From assembly GCF_005081705.1 (NCBI RefSeq), contig NZ_CP034876.1:263863-327862 (forward strand): a stretch of DNA of 64,000 bases. Direction: 5' to 3'. Positions within the stretch are counted from its first letter, which is position 1. Every line of letters starts with the position of its first letter. The translations under genes were made by a program, and so were the position numbers. This DNA is from Buchnera aphidicola (Hyperomyzus lactucae). GTDB lineage: Bacteria; Pseudomonadota; Gammaproteobacteria; Enterobacterales; Enterobacteriaceae. Positions 12,135 through 20,748 of the stretch are shown piece by piece. The notes beneath the pieces are model-generated. The model had not been told where the DNA came from and ran no database searches. It worked only from the letters and a program-made list of their open reading frames with translations.

Positions 12135-12886
12135 ATAAAAAAATCTTTTTTTAATCTTAATTTAACAAAAACCTCATAATCAGTACAACTTTCTTTCAAT
12201 CCCATTGATTTTTTTAAAGAAAACTCATTTGTCTTTAAAAATAAATTAATCTTTTTTTCAAAAAAAATATAAGCGGGCAAACTAGATCTACCTAATTTGA
12301 TTAGATTTTCTATTCTTTTAAAGAATATGTGAATTGTTTTATCATGAGGAAGAATGGAAAGAGAAAATTGTAAATTTGATAAAGTATATTCATGAGCACA
12401 ACAGATAATAGTATTGTTTGGAAAAGATTTAATAAGTTTTAAAGAGCAGTACATTTCTAAATATTTTTGTTTGTAAACACGACCACAACCTCCCGAAAAA
12501 AGAGTGTCTCCGCAAAAAAGATATGGTTTACTATAGTATGAAATATGACCCGGAGTATGACCGGGAGTAAAAAATACATGAAATGTTTTGTCCAAAATAA
12601 TAATTTTATCACCTTCAGTAACAATTTTATTAACATATTTTTTTTTTATTTCAGCGGGTCCAAACACAGTTATGTTCGGGTAACGATAGACAATTTTCTT
12701 TACCCCTCCCGTATGATCTAAATGATTATGAGTCAATAGAATAGCAATTGGATGCCATTTTTTTTTTTCTATTTCTTGTATAACAGGATCAGATAATCCA
12801 GGGTCTATAATAATACAAAAATTATGAGTATTAAAAAGAATCCAAATGTAATTATCAATTAATACGGGTATTTTTTTTAAAAACAT
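12116..12886 (-). CDS. gloB: Hydroxyacylglutathione hydrolase (glyoxalase II)
   Basis: Metallo-beta-lactamase-fold thioesterase that splits S-lactoylglutathione, the second glyoxalase step. The metal motif THNHLDH is at residues 52-58, with later ligands in PGHTPGH, FCGDTLF and CAHEY. It has 256 residues against 251 in E. coli. The family end KKDxF is followed by six extra residues, because the frame runs antisense into the 3' end of tRNA-Ala before meeting TGA. Residues 40-43 (EKKK) are encoded by an in-frame A11 tract (12758-12768), a slippage-prone site. Confidence 0.95.
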   Translation of the reverse strand: MFLKKIPVLIDNYIWILFNTHNFCIIIDPGLSDPVIQEIEKKKWHPIAILLTHNHLDHTGGVKKIVYRYPNITVFGPAEIKKKYVNKIVTEGDKIIILDKTFHVFFTPGHTPGHISYYSKPYLFCGDTLFSGGCGRVYKQKYLEMYCSLKLIKSFPNNTIICCAHEYTLSNLQFSLSILPHDKTIHIFFKRIENLIKLGRSSLPAYIFFEKKINLFLKTNEFSLKKSMGLKESCTDYEVFVKLRLKKDFFIGAKRD

Positions 12887-12913
12887 AATATTAACCTTCT
12901 TTAATATAAAAAA

Positions 12914-13398
12914 TTATTTAATATTCTTTGTTAATTTACTATTTTCATAGTAAATATCCTTCATAGAAGGATGGTGAGCAGAGTTTCTTGCTATTGCATC
13001 ACATCTTTCATTTTCTAAATGACCAATATGAGCTTTAATCCAAAGCCAAGTTACTAAGTGTTTTTCTAAAGCTGCATTAATACGCAACCATAAGTCTATG
13101 TTTTTTACACATTTTTTTTTAGTCGTTTTCCATTTTTTTTTTTCCATAAAGGCATCCAGTCAGTCACTCCCTTTTTTACATATAAACTATCTGTAGTAAT
13201 TTCCACTAGACAAGATTGATTGAGAAATTCTAATCCTGATATTACAGCCATTAATTCCATTCTGTTATTTGTAGTTAAATAAAAACCTGAAGTTAATATT
13301 TTTTCATGTAATTTGTAACGTAATATCGTACCATATCCTCCTGCTCCTGGATTTCCTAAACAGGAACCATCTGTAAATATTTTAATTATTTTTGACAT
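12914..13398 (-). CDS. rnhA: Ribonuclease HI, reading frame broken at an A11 tract
   Basis: RNase HI cuts RNA in RNA-DNA hybrids. Two adjacent frames together match the whole 155-residue E. coli protein. The first (13105-13398) carries the catalytic Asp in FTDGSCLGN, Glu in NNRMEL and Asp in TTDS. The second (12914-13147) carries KAHIGH and the fourth metal-binding Asp in NERCDAIAR. They are joined at an A11 tract on the minus strand (13133-13143). One extra A would restore WKKKKWKT, like E. coli WKKRGWKT, giving about 161 residues. The rest is conserved, which suggests the gene is still used, perhaps through polymerase slippage. A sequencing error is possible. It is divergent from dnaQ, as in E. 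coli. Confidence 0.9.
13133..13143 (-). repeat. A11 homopolymer at the rnhA frameshift
   Basis: Eleven T on the plus strand, read as A11 in rnhA mRNA. It marks the exact point where homology to RNase HI changes frame. Confidence 0.95.
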
Positions 13399-13438
13399 GA
13401 TGTAAGTTATTCCAAAATTATATTTAAAATTTTAAATT

Positions 13439-14158
13439 ATGAATAATCAAAAAAGAATTGTTGTATTAGATACCGAAACAACAGGTATAAATAAAAAAGA
13501 ACTTCCTCATATAAATCATCGAATTATAGAAATTGGTGCTGTTGAAATCATTAATCGTCGTTTTACAGGAAACAATTTTCATGTATATATTAGACCTAAT
13601 AGATCGATAGACCCTGAAGCATTAAAGATTCATGGTATTACTGATGATTTTTTATTAAAAAAACCTTTATTTAAAGATATAGCTGAAAATTTTTTAAATT
13701 ATATTAAAAATTCTCAACTAGTTATTCATAATGCCTCTTTCGATTTGGGATTTATAAATCAAGAATTAATTATATGGAATAAAAAAATAGAAAAAATTGA
13801 TACAATTTGTTCTATTATTGATACATTAAAAATAGCTAGAAAATTATTTCCTGGAAAAAAAAATACGTTAGATGCTCTATGTGTACGCTATAAAATCAAT
13901 AAATCTCATAGAAATTTACACAGTGCAATATTAGATTCTTATCTATTAGGTAAATTATATCTCTTAATGACTGGTGGTCAAGATTGTATGTTTTCTTATG
14001 ATACAATAAATGATAAAAAATTTCTTGCAAAATCACAAAAAATTGATAGATTAAAAAAATTTTCTTTAAGAATTCTGAGATCTACAGAAGAAGAAATAAA
14101 TTCGCATAAAAAATATTTAGAATACATGAAAAAAAATAGTCAATGTTTATGGAAATAA
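13439..14158 (+). CDS. dnaQ: DNA polymerase III epsilon subunit, proofreading exonuclease
   Basis: 3'-5' exonuclease of the replicase core, partner of DnaE. The DEDDh ExoI motif DTETTG is at residues 11-16, ExoII is HNASFDLGF, and ExoIII is the HRNLHSAILDSY segment with the catalytic His and Asp. The 239 residues match E. coli (243), including the C-terminal tail that binds alpha. Only 40 bp separate it from divergent rnhA, so the promoters must overlap. It is intact, so proofreading looks functional despite genome reduction. Confidence 0.96.
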   Translation: MNNQKRIVVLDTETTGINKKELPHINHRIIEIGAVEIINRRFTGNNFHVYIRPNRSIDPEALKIHGITDDFLLKKPLFKDIAENFLNYIKNSQLVIHNASFDLGFINQELIIWNKKIEKIDTICSIIDTLKIARKLFPGKKNTLDALCVRYKINKSHRNLHSAILDSYLLGKLYLLMTGGQDCMFSYDTINDKKFLAKSQKIDRLKKFSLRILRSTEEEINSHKKYLEYMKKNSQCLWK

Positions 14159-14183
14159 TTTGTTATTTTTATAAAAAAGATCA

Positions 14184-14212
14184 TTGACTGATTTTTTTAA
14201 AATATGTACAAT
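14184..14212 (+). promoter_or_regulatory. Sigma-70 promoter of tRNA-Asp
   Basis: TTGACT (14184-14189), a 17-bp spacer, then TACAAT (14207-14212). The tRNA begins 16 bp after the -10 box. It is one of the clearest promoters in the window. Confidence 0.75.
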
Positions 14213-14228
14213 GTAGGAATACTAAAAA

Positions 14229-14302
14229 GGTGCGGTAGTTCAGTTGGTTAGAATATCGGCCTGTCACGCCGAGGGTCGCGGGTTCGAATCCCGTCCGCAC
14301 CG
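14229..14302 (+). tRNA. tRNA-Asp (GUC), CCA not encoded
   Basis: A 74-nt cloverleaf with acceptor GGTGCGG and CCGCACC, anticodon loop CTGTCAC and discriminator G at 14302. AAAAAA follows in place of CCA. It has its own promoter just upstream and is a monocistronic tRNA between dnaQ and gmhA. Confidence 0.97.
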
Positions 14303-14382
14303 AAAAAATATAATATTAAAAAATTATTAATATATTTTTTAAATAAAAAAATAATTTTTTAAAAAATTACAAATTTAAAATT

Positions 14383-14970
14383 ATGTATAAAAAAAAAATT
14401 TTTTCTGAGTTTAATGCCGCATCAAAAATACTTCATAAATTTTTAAAAGATGATAATCAAATAAATAATATTCAAACTGCCGCTATATTAATTGCTCAAT
14501 CATTTAAAAATGGTAATAAAGTTATATCATGCGGAAACGGAGGTTCACACTGTGATGCAGCACATTTTTCAGAAGAACTAACTAGTGTTTATAGAAAAAA
14601 AAGATCTGGATATCCAGCAATTTCTATATCTGATAGTAGCTATATTTCTGCAGTAGGAAATGATTTTGGATATGATGAAGTATTTGCACGTTTTGTTCAA
14701 AGTATTGGATCTTCAGGAGATGTATTATTAGCAATTTCAACTTCTGGAAATTCCTTAAATATCATTAAAGCAATACAAGAATCAAAGAAAAAAAATATGA
14801 AAATTATTGTTTTAACGGGGAATGATGGAGGAAAAATTAAAGAACTATCTGATATAGAAATTTGTATTCCTTACTATGGATATTCAGATAGAATACAAGA
14901 AATGCATATTAAAATTATTCATATATTAATATTAATTATTGAAATAGAAATGAAAAAATCAAGCAATTAA
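14383..14970 (+). CDS. gmhA: Sedoheptulose 7-phosphate isomerase
   Basis: First enzyme of ADP-heptose synthesis for the LPS inner core. It has 195 residues against 192 in E. coli. SIS-domain motifs are conserved: [13 protein letters not shown] (about residue 50), [16 protein letters not shown] and the tail [16 protein letters not shown]. Buchnera is known to lack most LPS synthesis genes, so the pathway role is unclear. The coding sequence shows no decay. In E. coli gmhA and gpt lie in the same chromosomal neighbourhood, which explains the next gene. Confidence 0.95.
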   Translation: MYKKKIFSEFNAASKILHKFLKDDNQINNIQTAAILIAQSFKNGNKVISCGNGGSHCDAAHFSEELTSVYRKKRSGYPAISISDSSYISAVGNDFGYDEVFARFVQSIGSSGDVLLAISTSGNSLNIIKAIQESKKKNMKIIVLTGNDGGKIKELSDIEICIPYYGYSDRIQEMHIKIIHILILIIEIEMKKSSN

Positions 14971-15087
14971 ATAATTTTTAAATAAATTCTATTCTAGAAT
15001 ATTAAAAATAAATTAAAATCCTACAATAATTACAACTTATTTCCACTTTCTAATAAATACTATTTTATAGTTTCGGAATTTCTTTTT

Positions 15088-15573
15088 ATGGGTGAGAAAT
15101 ACATTGTTACTTGGGATATGCTTCAAATTTATACTAGAAAATTAGCTAATCGATTACTTAAAAAAATACATACTTTCAATGGAATAATTGCTGTAAGTCG
15201 AGGTGGTCTTGTTCCATCCGCTTTATTAGCAAGAGAATTAGACGTACGACATGTTGATACAGTATGTATAGCAAGTTATAATTATGATTGCTTAAAGAAA
15301 AATAGAAAAATCATTAAAAAAGCAGAAGGTAATGGAGAAAAAATTATTGTAATAGATGATCTAGTAGATACTGGTGGTACTGCGAAAATTATTAGAAATT
15401 TATATCCAAAAGCATATTTTGTAACTATTTTTGCGAAACCTATGGGTCGTTTATTAGTAGATGATTATATTATAGACATTCCTCAAAATGTATGGATCGA
15501 ACAACCATGGGATATGTCAATTTCTTATATTGCTCCTCTTATTCAACACTATAAAATCAAAAAAATATCTTAA
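15088..15573 (+). CDS. gpt: Xanthine-guanine phosphoribosyltransferase
   Basis: Purine salvage enzyme that converts guanine, xanthine and hypoxanthine to nucleotides with PRPP. It has 161 residues against 152 in E. coli. The PRPP loop [11 protein letters not shown] is at residues 88-98, and [15 protein letters not shown] and WIEQPWDM are conserved. A short C-terminal extension (HYKIKKIS) follows the normal end. Salvage fits an endosymbiont that depends on the host for purines. It is 117 bp from gmhA, with no terminator seen between them. Confidence 0.96.
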   Translation: MGEKYIVTWDMLQIYTRKLANRLLKKIHTFNGIIAVSRGGLVPSALLARELDVRHVDTVCIASYNYDCLKKNRKIIKKAEGNGEKIIVIDDLVDTGGTAKIIRNLYPKAYFVTIFAKPMGRLLVDDYIIDIPQNVWIEQPWDMSISYIAPLIQHYKIKKIS

Positions 15574-15675
15574 TTAAAAAATATCATATTTCCTAAAAAT
15601 TTTTTATAGAATTATTTAAAAAAATACAGTCTAAATAAATATTTTTTTGAAATAAATACTAAAAAGGATATATTT

Positions 15676-16251
15676 ATGATAAATAAAGAAGAAAAAAAAT
15701 TGGAAAAAGAACAAGAAAACTATAAAGATATAACAATAGACGATAATAAAAATAATAATTTAATAAAAGAAAATTTGATTAAATTCTTAGAAATTCAATT
15801 AAAAGAATCTGAAGAAAAAATACTAGAAGTAGAAATGATAACTGAAAAAGAAATAATATCAGTTTATAATAGGTTAGATAAAGAAATTGAAAAAGCTAGA
15901 AAATTTTCTTTAGAAAAATTAATTATAGATTTCTTACCTATTATTGATAATATCGAACGTGCATTAAATATAATAGAAACAAATAAATCTGATACTAATT
16001 ATATAGCAATTTTCAAACAATTAAAAAATACCTCTGATTTATTAAAAAAATTTTTTACTTTATTACAGGTAAAAAAAATAGATGATATAAATATATCATT
16101 TAATCCAACAATTCATGAAGCCATGTCAATTCATTATACTGATGAGATGGAATCGAATCAAATAGTTACAGTTATGCAACCTGGCTATCTTCTACATGAA
16201 TCTCGTTTATTGCGCCCTGCTATGGTAATGGTTTCAAAGAAAAAAACATAA
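15676..16251 (+). CDS. grpE: GrpE nucleotide exchange factor
   Basis: Exchange factor for DnaK. It has 191 residues against 197 in E. coli: a charged, disordered lysine/glutamate-rich start, a long coiled-coil helix (about 30-95), then the beta domain with SFNPTIHEAMSIHY and MQPGYLLHESRLLRPAMVMV. A good Shine-Dalgarno AAGGA precedes the ATG. No heat-shock promoter could be recognised. Published Buchnera genomes describe two grpE copies; only this one is in the window. Confidence 0.93.
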   Translation: MINKEEKKLEKEQENYKDITIDDNKNNNLIKENLIKFLEIQLKESEEKILEVEMITEKEIISVYNRLDKEIEKARKFSLEKLIIDFLPIIDNIERALNIIETNKSDTNYIAIFKQLKNTSDLLKKFFTLLQVKKIDDINISFNPTIHEAMSIHYTDEMESNQIVTVMQPGYLLHESRLLRPAMVMVSKKKT

Positions 16252-16282
16252 AAATTATACATTTTTTAGATTTAATAATATT

Positions 16283-16330
16283 CAGTTTTTATTAGATCTA
16301 AAAATAAAACATTTTTATTGATAAAAACTG
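16283..16330. terminator. Inverted repeat between convergent grpE and rnfH
   Basis: CAGTTTTTAT (16283-16292) and ATAAAAACTG (16321-16330) form a perfect 10-bp repeat around a 28-nt loop. A T-rich stretch follows on the plus strand, so it could end grpE and, read the other way, rnfH. Confidence 0.5.
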
Positions 16331-16359
16331 TATATTTTTTTTAAATTATTTTTGATTTT

Positions 16360-16638
16360 CTAAAAACAAAATACTTTTTTTCTTCTTCTTTCTTTTGGAT
16401 CTATTATTAAATTTCTATAAATTTCGATTCTGTCTCCATCTTTTACGTGTGATTTTAAATTCACTAATTTATTATGAATTCCCACACGATTATTATGTAA
16501 TGAAATACTATCTATTTTTTTTAATAAATTTGATGCTAAGATGGCATCTTTTACTGTTGATCTAGATCTAAGATTAACTTCATAAATATATTGAATGTCT
16601 GGTAAAGCATAAACAACTGTTACTTGAATAATGTTCAT
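16360..16638 (-). CDS. rnfH: RnfH family protein (UPF0125)
   Basis: A small protein with a ubiquitin-like beta-grasp fold. It has 92 residues and aligns along its length with E. coli RnfH/Yfj[14 protein letters not shown], then [12 protein letters not shown]-like RVGIHNKL and [20 protein letters not shown]. Its biochemical role is not settled. In E. coli the toxin gene ratA lies between rnfH and smpB; here ratA is absent and rnfH faces smpB divergently across 71 bp. Confidence 0.9.
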   Translation of the reverse strand: MNIIQVTVVYALPDIQYIYEVNLRSRSTVKDAILASNLLKKIDSISLHNNRVGIHNKLVNLKSHVKDGDRIEIYRNLIIDPKERRRKKVFCF

Positions 16639-16709
16639 GTTTTTAAAAAAAATATAGTTTAATCTAAATCAATATTCTAACTCATTTCACTTTTGGAATA
16701 AACTAAATC

Positions 16710-17198
16710 ATGATTCATAAAAAGAAATGTCATACAAAATCATCTAAGATTGTAGTTAATAATAAAGCATATCATAATTATTTTATAGAAGAAGTGTTTC
16801 AATCTGGTCTAATGTTAGAAGGATGGGAAGTAAAATCTATTAGATCAGGTAAAATAAATATTTCAGAGAGTTATATAACTAGCCATCTTAATCAGATGTA
16901 TCTTTGTAATTCTTTAATCCAACCGTTACCAATGTCTTCAAATCATATTTTTTGTAATCCAACAAGAAAAAGAAAATTATTATTACATAAAAATGAAATT
17001 AATTTTTTATCTTTAAAAAAAAAAAATATAGGATATACATTAATTTCGTTATCTTTGTTTTGGAAGAGATCTTGGTGTAAATTAGAATTTGGATTAGCCA
17101 AAGGTAAAAATATGCAAGATAAAAGAATAGAACTAAGAAAAAAAGAATGGGAAAAAGAAAAGTTCAAAATACTTAAAAAAAATAAATTATTGTCTTGA
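16710..17198 (+). CDS. smpB: SsrA-binding protein SmpB
   Basis: Partner of tmRNA in ribosome rescue. It has 162 residues against 160 in E. coli. Conserved segments are NNKAYHNYFIEEVFQSGLMLEGWEVKS (in part), SESYIT, the SLSLFWK strand and GLAKGKNMQDKR, with the basic C-terminal tail that enters the A site. Codons near LSLKKKN include an in-frame A12 tract (17025-17036), longer than the A11 that breaks rnhA. Some transcripts may therefore be out of frame. tadA follows after 16 bp, probably in the same operon. Confidence 0.95.
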   Translation: MIHKKKCHTKSSKIVVNNKAYHNYFIEEVFQSGLMLEGWEVKSIRSGKINISESYITSHLNQMYLCNSLIQPLPMSSNHIFCNPTRKRKLLLHKNEINFLSLKKKNIGYTLISLSLFWKRSWCKLEFGLAKGKNMQDKRIELRKKEWEKEKFKILKKNKLLS

Positions 17199-17214
17199 AA
17201 ATTTTTTATAAAAT

Positions 17215-17697
17215 ATGAAAAAAGATATAAAATGGATGAAATTAGCATTAAAATATGCATATTATGCTAAAAAAAAAGGTGAAATTCCTATAGGTGCAGT
17301 ATTAATTTTTGAAGAAAGAATTCTTGGAATTGGTTGGAATAATTCTATTTCTCAAAATGATCCTACTGCACATGCAGAAATTATAGCATTGCGCAATGCA
17401 GCAAAAAAAATAAAAAATTATAGATTATTAAATACTACATTATATGTAACTTTAGAGCCTTGTATTATGTGTTGTGGAGCAATCATACATAGTCGTATTA
17501 AACGTTTAGTATTCGGTACACCTTGTAAAACATTTAGTGACAGATGCTCTTTAAAACATATTTTTTCAAATTCAGAAAAAGACTATAAACTAAACATCGA
17601 AAAAAATATTATGCAAAAAGAATGTGCTAGTATTTTAGTTAATTTCTTTCAGAAAAAAAGACAAGAAAAGTATATATCTTTAAATAATTTAAATTAA
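17215..17697 (+). CDS. tadA: tRNA-specific adenosine deaminase
   Basis: Makes inosine at wobble position 34 of tRNA-Arg(ACG). It has 160 residues against 167 in E. coli. The zinc and catalytic motif HAEI is in [14 protein letters not shown], and the second zinc motif PCIMCCGA is in [27 protein letters not shown] is conserved. It lies 16 bp after smpB and ends 2 bp from the convergent acpS stop. It is an essential gene in E. coli and intact here. Confidence 0.95.
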   Translation: MKKDIKWMKLALKYAYYAKKKGEIPIGAVLIFEERILGIGWNNSISQNDPTAHAEIIALRNAAKKIKNYRLLNTTLYVTLEPCIMCCGAIIHSRIKRLVFGTPCKTFSDRCSLKHIFSNSEKDYKLNIEKNIMQKECASILVNFFQKKRQEKYISLNNLN

Positions 17698-17699
17698 AG

Positions 17700-18080
17700 T
17701 TAAGACTCTAAAACAACTAAAGCATATACATATAATTTTTCATCAGATATACTAACATGTATAGATTTACATTGAATTTCTATAGCTTTTTTTAAAGCTT
17801 TTTTTAAAAAACGTAATTTTGGTTTTCCTGATTGATTATTATAAAATTCTAATTGCTTAAATGTTATTCCGTAATTTATTCCTGTTCCTAAGGCTTTAGA
17901 AGCCGCTTCTTTAGCTGCAAATTTTTTTGCAAGAAAAAAAATATTATTCTTACTCAGAACATATTGATTCCATTCTTCCTTAGATAAAATTTTTTTAGCA
18001 AATTTATTTCCATAATTAAAAAAAATTTTTTTAATACGTGAAATTTCTATTATATCTGCTCCTATACCTATAATTGGCAT
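17700..18080 (-). CDS. acpS: Holo-[acyl-carrier-protein] synthase
   Basis: Attaches 4'-phosphopantetheine to acyl carrier protein. It has 126 residues, equal to E. coli. The magnesium-binding motif GIGADIIEISRI is at the start, and the second motif FAAKEAASKALGTGI is intact. In E. coli the lepA-lepB-rnc-era-recO-pdxJ-acpS cluster is continuous. Here acpS directly follows era after 57 bp, so recO and pdxJ have been lost from between them. Confidence 0.95.
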   Translation of the reverse strand: MPIIGIGADIIEISRIKKIFFNYGNKFAKKILSKEEWNQYVLSKNNIFFLAKKFAAKEAASKALGTGINYGITFKQLEFYNNQSGKPKLRFLKKALKKAIEIQCKSIHVSISDEKLYVYALVVLES

Positions 18081-18137
18081 TATTAATAATATATCCTTTA
18101 TTAAAACAATTAATTTTATTCTGCTTATTTGGGGGAT

Positions 18138-18986
18138 TTAATTTTTAACCCATAAAATAAGATGAGTTTTTATGTGAAATTCTTTTTCTATATTCTTTCG
18201 AGAAATCATACTAATTTTTTTTATTTTCTCTCCATTACGACCAATTACAATCCTTTTTTGTCTTACATTTTCTACCCAAATAATTGCTCGTATACAATAT
18301 ACTTCTTTTTTTTCTGTTTTTTGAAAAGATACAATTTCAACTTTAACTATAGAAGGTAATTCATCACCTAGTAATGATATTAATTGTTCGCGAACAATCT
18401 CAGATGCTGTAAAAAATTGAGAATTTGTTGTGATATAGTTTTTAGGATATATATGAGATTTTTCAGGTAAATAGGATTTAATTATCTTATTTAACAAAAT
18501 TATGTTTTTAGTTTTTTTTGCGGAAATAGGAATAACTTCTTTGGGATTAACTTTTTTTTTAAGAAAATCAATAAATGGTAATAAAATGACTTTATTAGAA
18601 ATTTTATCAATTTTATTAATTAAAATAACAATTGGAACATTGTTTTTTTTTATTATATTGAAAATTTTTTGATCATGTTCAGTCCAAAAAATACGATCGA
18701 TCATAAAAATAATTAATATTGTATTATTTGTTATTTTATAGCAGTTATTTTTTTTATAGTTAATTTGATCATTTTTCTTTTCAAATAATACTCCCGGTGT
18801 ATCTGTATAAATAGCTTGATAATGTTCTTGTGTTTTAACACCTATAATATTTTTTTGTGTTGTATTTTTTTTTCTTGATACAATAGAAATTTTTTTTCCA
18901 ATTATTTGATTTATTAAAGTTGATTTGCCAACATTAACTTTACCAATAATAGTTATATGTCCACAATATTTTCGTTGTATGTTCAC
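18138..18986 (-). CDS. era: GTPase Era
   Basis: Ribosome-assembly GTPase that binds the 3' end of 16S rRNA. G1 GKVNVGKS is at residues 15-22, with DTPG (G3) and NKID (G4), then a KH domain with [11 protein letters not shown]. It has 282 residues against 301 in E. coli; the last 18 or so residues after LWVK are missing. The start codon overlaps the rnc stop by 4 bp, so translation is probably coupled. The GTPase and KH core is complete. Confidence 0.95.
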   Translation of the reverse strand: MNIQRKYCGHITIIGKVNVGKSTLINQIIGKKISIVSRKKNTTQKNIIGVKTQEHYQAIYTDTPGVLFEKKNDQINYKKNNCYKITNNTILIIFMIDRIFWTEHDQKIFNIIKKNNVPIVILINKIDKISNKVILLPFIDFLKKKVNPKEVIPISAKKTKNIILLNKIIKSYLPEKSHIYPKNYITTNSQFFTASEIVREQLISLLGDELPSIVKVEIVSFQKTEKKEVYCIRAIIWVENVRQKRIVIGRNGEKIKKISMISRKNIEKEFHIKTHLILWVKN

Positions 18987-19663
18987 TCTACACCTAATTT
19001 AATTAATGCTTTCTGTGCCGCATCTTGTTCGGCTTTTCTTCTACTAGAACCAGTCCCGATTAAATACTCTGAAATAGTGTTTACTTTACAGTGAATAGTA
19101 AATAATTGATTATGGGCTTCACCATATACTGCCACTATAAAATATGTAGGCAAAGACAAATGTTTTGATTGTAAATATTCCTGCAATCGTGTTTTAGGAT
19201 CTTTTTGAGTATCTCCAGGGCTTATTTTTTCTAAACGTTTTTCGTACCATTTTAATATCAGTTCTTCTACAGTTTGAATATTACTATCTAAATAAATACT
19301 TCCAATAAGAGCTTCTACAGCATTTGCTAAAATAGATTCGCGACGGAATCCACCACTTTTTAGTTCTCCTTGCCCTAGTTTTAAATATTCTCCCAAATCA
19401 AATTCGCATGCAATTTCCGCTAAGGTATTACCACGTACTAAAGTTGCCCTCATGCGACTCATGTCGCCCTCATCAATGTATGGAAAATGTTGATATAAAG
19501 CATTAGCAATGACGAAGCTTAAAATAGAATCACCTAAAAACTCTAATCTTTCATTGTGTTTACTACTTGCACTACGATGTGTTAAAGCTTGTTTTAAAAG
19601 ATCTTTATGAGTAAAAGTATATCCCAATACTTTTTGTATTTTTTTTGTTACTATATAGTTCAT
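18983..19663 (-). CDS. rnc: Ribonuclease III
   Basis: Double-strand-specific RNase that processes rRNA precursors. It has 226 residues, the same as E. coli. The signature ERLEFLGDS (residues 38-46) has catalytic Glu41 and Asp45. A double-stranded RNA-binding domain fills about 155-226 and ends [16 protein letters not shown]. The window's 16S gene is flanked by a 23-bp stem that is a natural substrate. It lies between lepB and era in the conserved lepA-lepB-rnc-era order. Confidence 0.97.
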   Translation of the reverse strand: MNYIVTKKIQKVLGYTFTHKDLLKQALTHRSASSKHNERLEFLGDSILSFVIANALYQHFPYIDEGDMSRMRATLVRGNTLAEIACEFDLGEYLKLGQGELKSGGFRRESILANAVEALIGSIYLDSNIQTVEELILKWYEKRLEKISPGDTQKDPKTRLQEYLQSKHLSLPTYFIVAVYGEAHNQLFTIHCKVNTISEYLIGTGSSRRKAEQDAAQKALIKLGVE

Positions 19664-19788
19664 GTTATACCAATTGCAATAATATTTTAATTGATTCTAC
19701 ATATAACACAGGAAAAATAGAAATTTGATAAAATTGAAAGTGCATGTCAATATAAAAATATTATTATATTATGTTATAATAATTTTTT

Positions 19789-20733
19789 CTAATATATATT
19801 TCCAATTCTATTTATACGTATGCCAGTAGGCCATTCATTTTCATTTTTATCAAAACTCATCCATATTTTAATGGCTTTTCCCACTAAGTTTGTCTCGGGC
19901 ACAAAACCCCAATAACGACTATCTAGACTATTATCACGACTATCTCCCATCATAAAATATTGACCCTTTGGTACTATCCAAGTTAACTTAGGCATGTTTT
20001 TTTGTTGATAGTAATTTTGTTGTGGATTTTCAATGTTATTTAAGAATAATATATTATGTTTTAAGTTGTCGATATTTTCTTGAACAATATCAAAATACAA
20101 TGAATTATATATTTTTTTTCTTTCTGTAAAGTCATTTTTATTCAAAAAATATATTTTTTGAATAAAATTACTTGATTTAGCTTTTGAATAACTAATAAAT
20201 AATTTTTTTTTGCAATTGTTTCTATTTAAGTAATTTGGATATATTTTGATATGTTTATTATGAATATCATATTTAATTTTATCACCGGGCAATCCAACTA
20301 CACGTTTAATATAATCTATTTTATTATCACGGGGATATTTAAAAACGACAATATCTCCACGTTTAGGATGGCTTATATTTATTAATGTTTTGTGTGTAAT
20401 TGGTTCTTTAATAGCATATGAAAATTTTTCTACTAAAATAAAGTCTCCAACTAAAAGTGTAGGCATCATAGAACCTGAAGGAATTTGAAAAGGTTCATAA
20501 AAAAATGAGCGTATAATAAATATTAATAAAAAAATTGGGAAATAAGATGCTAAAGATTCAAAAAAACATATTTGATTGTTTAAGTTTAGTGTATTTTTTT
20601 GGTATATATCATTTTTTTTAATTATTTTTTTATTAATTAAATAATTTTTAATCTTTTTTATACGATAAAATATCCAAAATATTCCAGTAAAAAATGTAAT
20701 AATTAATAAAAAAATAGTTAGTATATTAGCCAT
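19789..20733 (-). CDS. lepB: Signal peptidase I
   Basis: Removes signal peptides from exported proteins at the inner membrane. It has 314 residues against 324 in E. coli, with two N-terminal hydrophobic segments (about 3-23 and 63-77). The catalytic serine is in IPSGSMMPT (about Ser88), and the lysine is in DYIKRVVGLPGD (about Lys143). The later MGDSRDNSLDSRYWG box is intact. A lysine/asparagine-rich insert (about 165-245) has drifted. It is 15 bp downstream of lepA. Confidence 0.96.
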   Translation of the reverse strand: MANILTIFLLIITFFTGIFWIFYRIKKIKNYLINKKIIKKNDIYQKNTLNLNNQICFFESLASYFPIFLLIFIIRSFFYEPFQIPSGSMMPTLLVGDFILVEKFSYAIKEPITHKTLINISHPKRGDIVVFKYPRDNKIDYIKRVVGLPGDKIKYDIHNKHIKIYPNYLNRNNCKKKLFISYSKAKSSNFIQKIYFLNKNDFTERKKIYNSLYFDIVQENIDNLKHNILFLNNIENPQQNYYQQKNMPKLTWIVPKGQYFMMGDSRDNSLDSRYWGFVPETNLVGKAIKIWMSFDKNENEWPTGIRINRIGNIY

Positions 20734-20748
20734 TTTAATTTCCTTGTA

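Noticed and set aside
16943-17260. A 105-codon antisense frame across smpB and tadA
   Set aside because: Antisense shadow of A-rich coding sequence (Phe- and Leu-rich), with no family match.
18120-18160. Possible one-base frameshift that would restore the era C-terminal tail
   Set aside because: An extra A gives a tail ending in GYIINN, loosely like the E. coli LGYVDDL. It then runs into acpS with no stop, and the KH domain is already complete, so a simple truncation is more likely.
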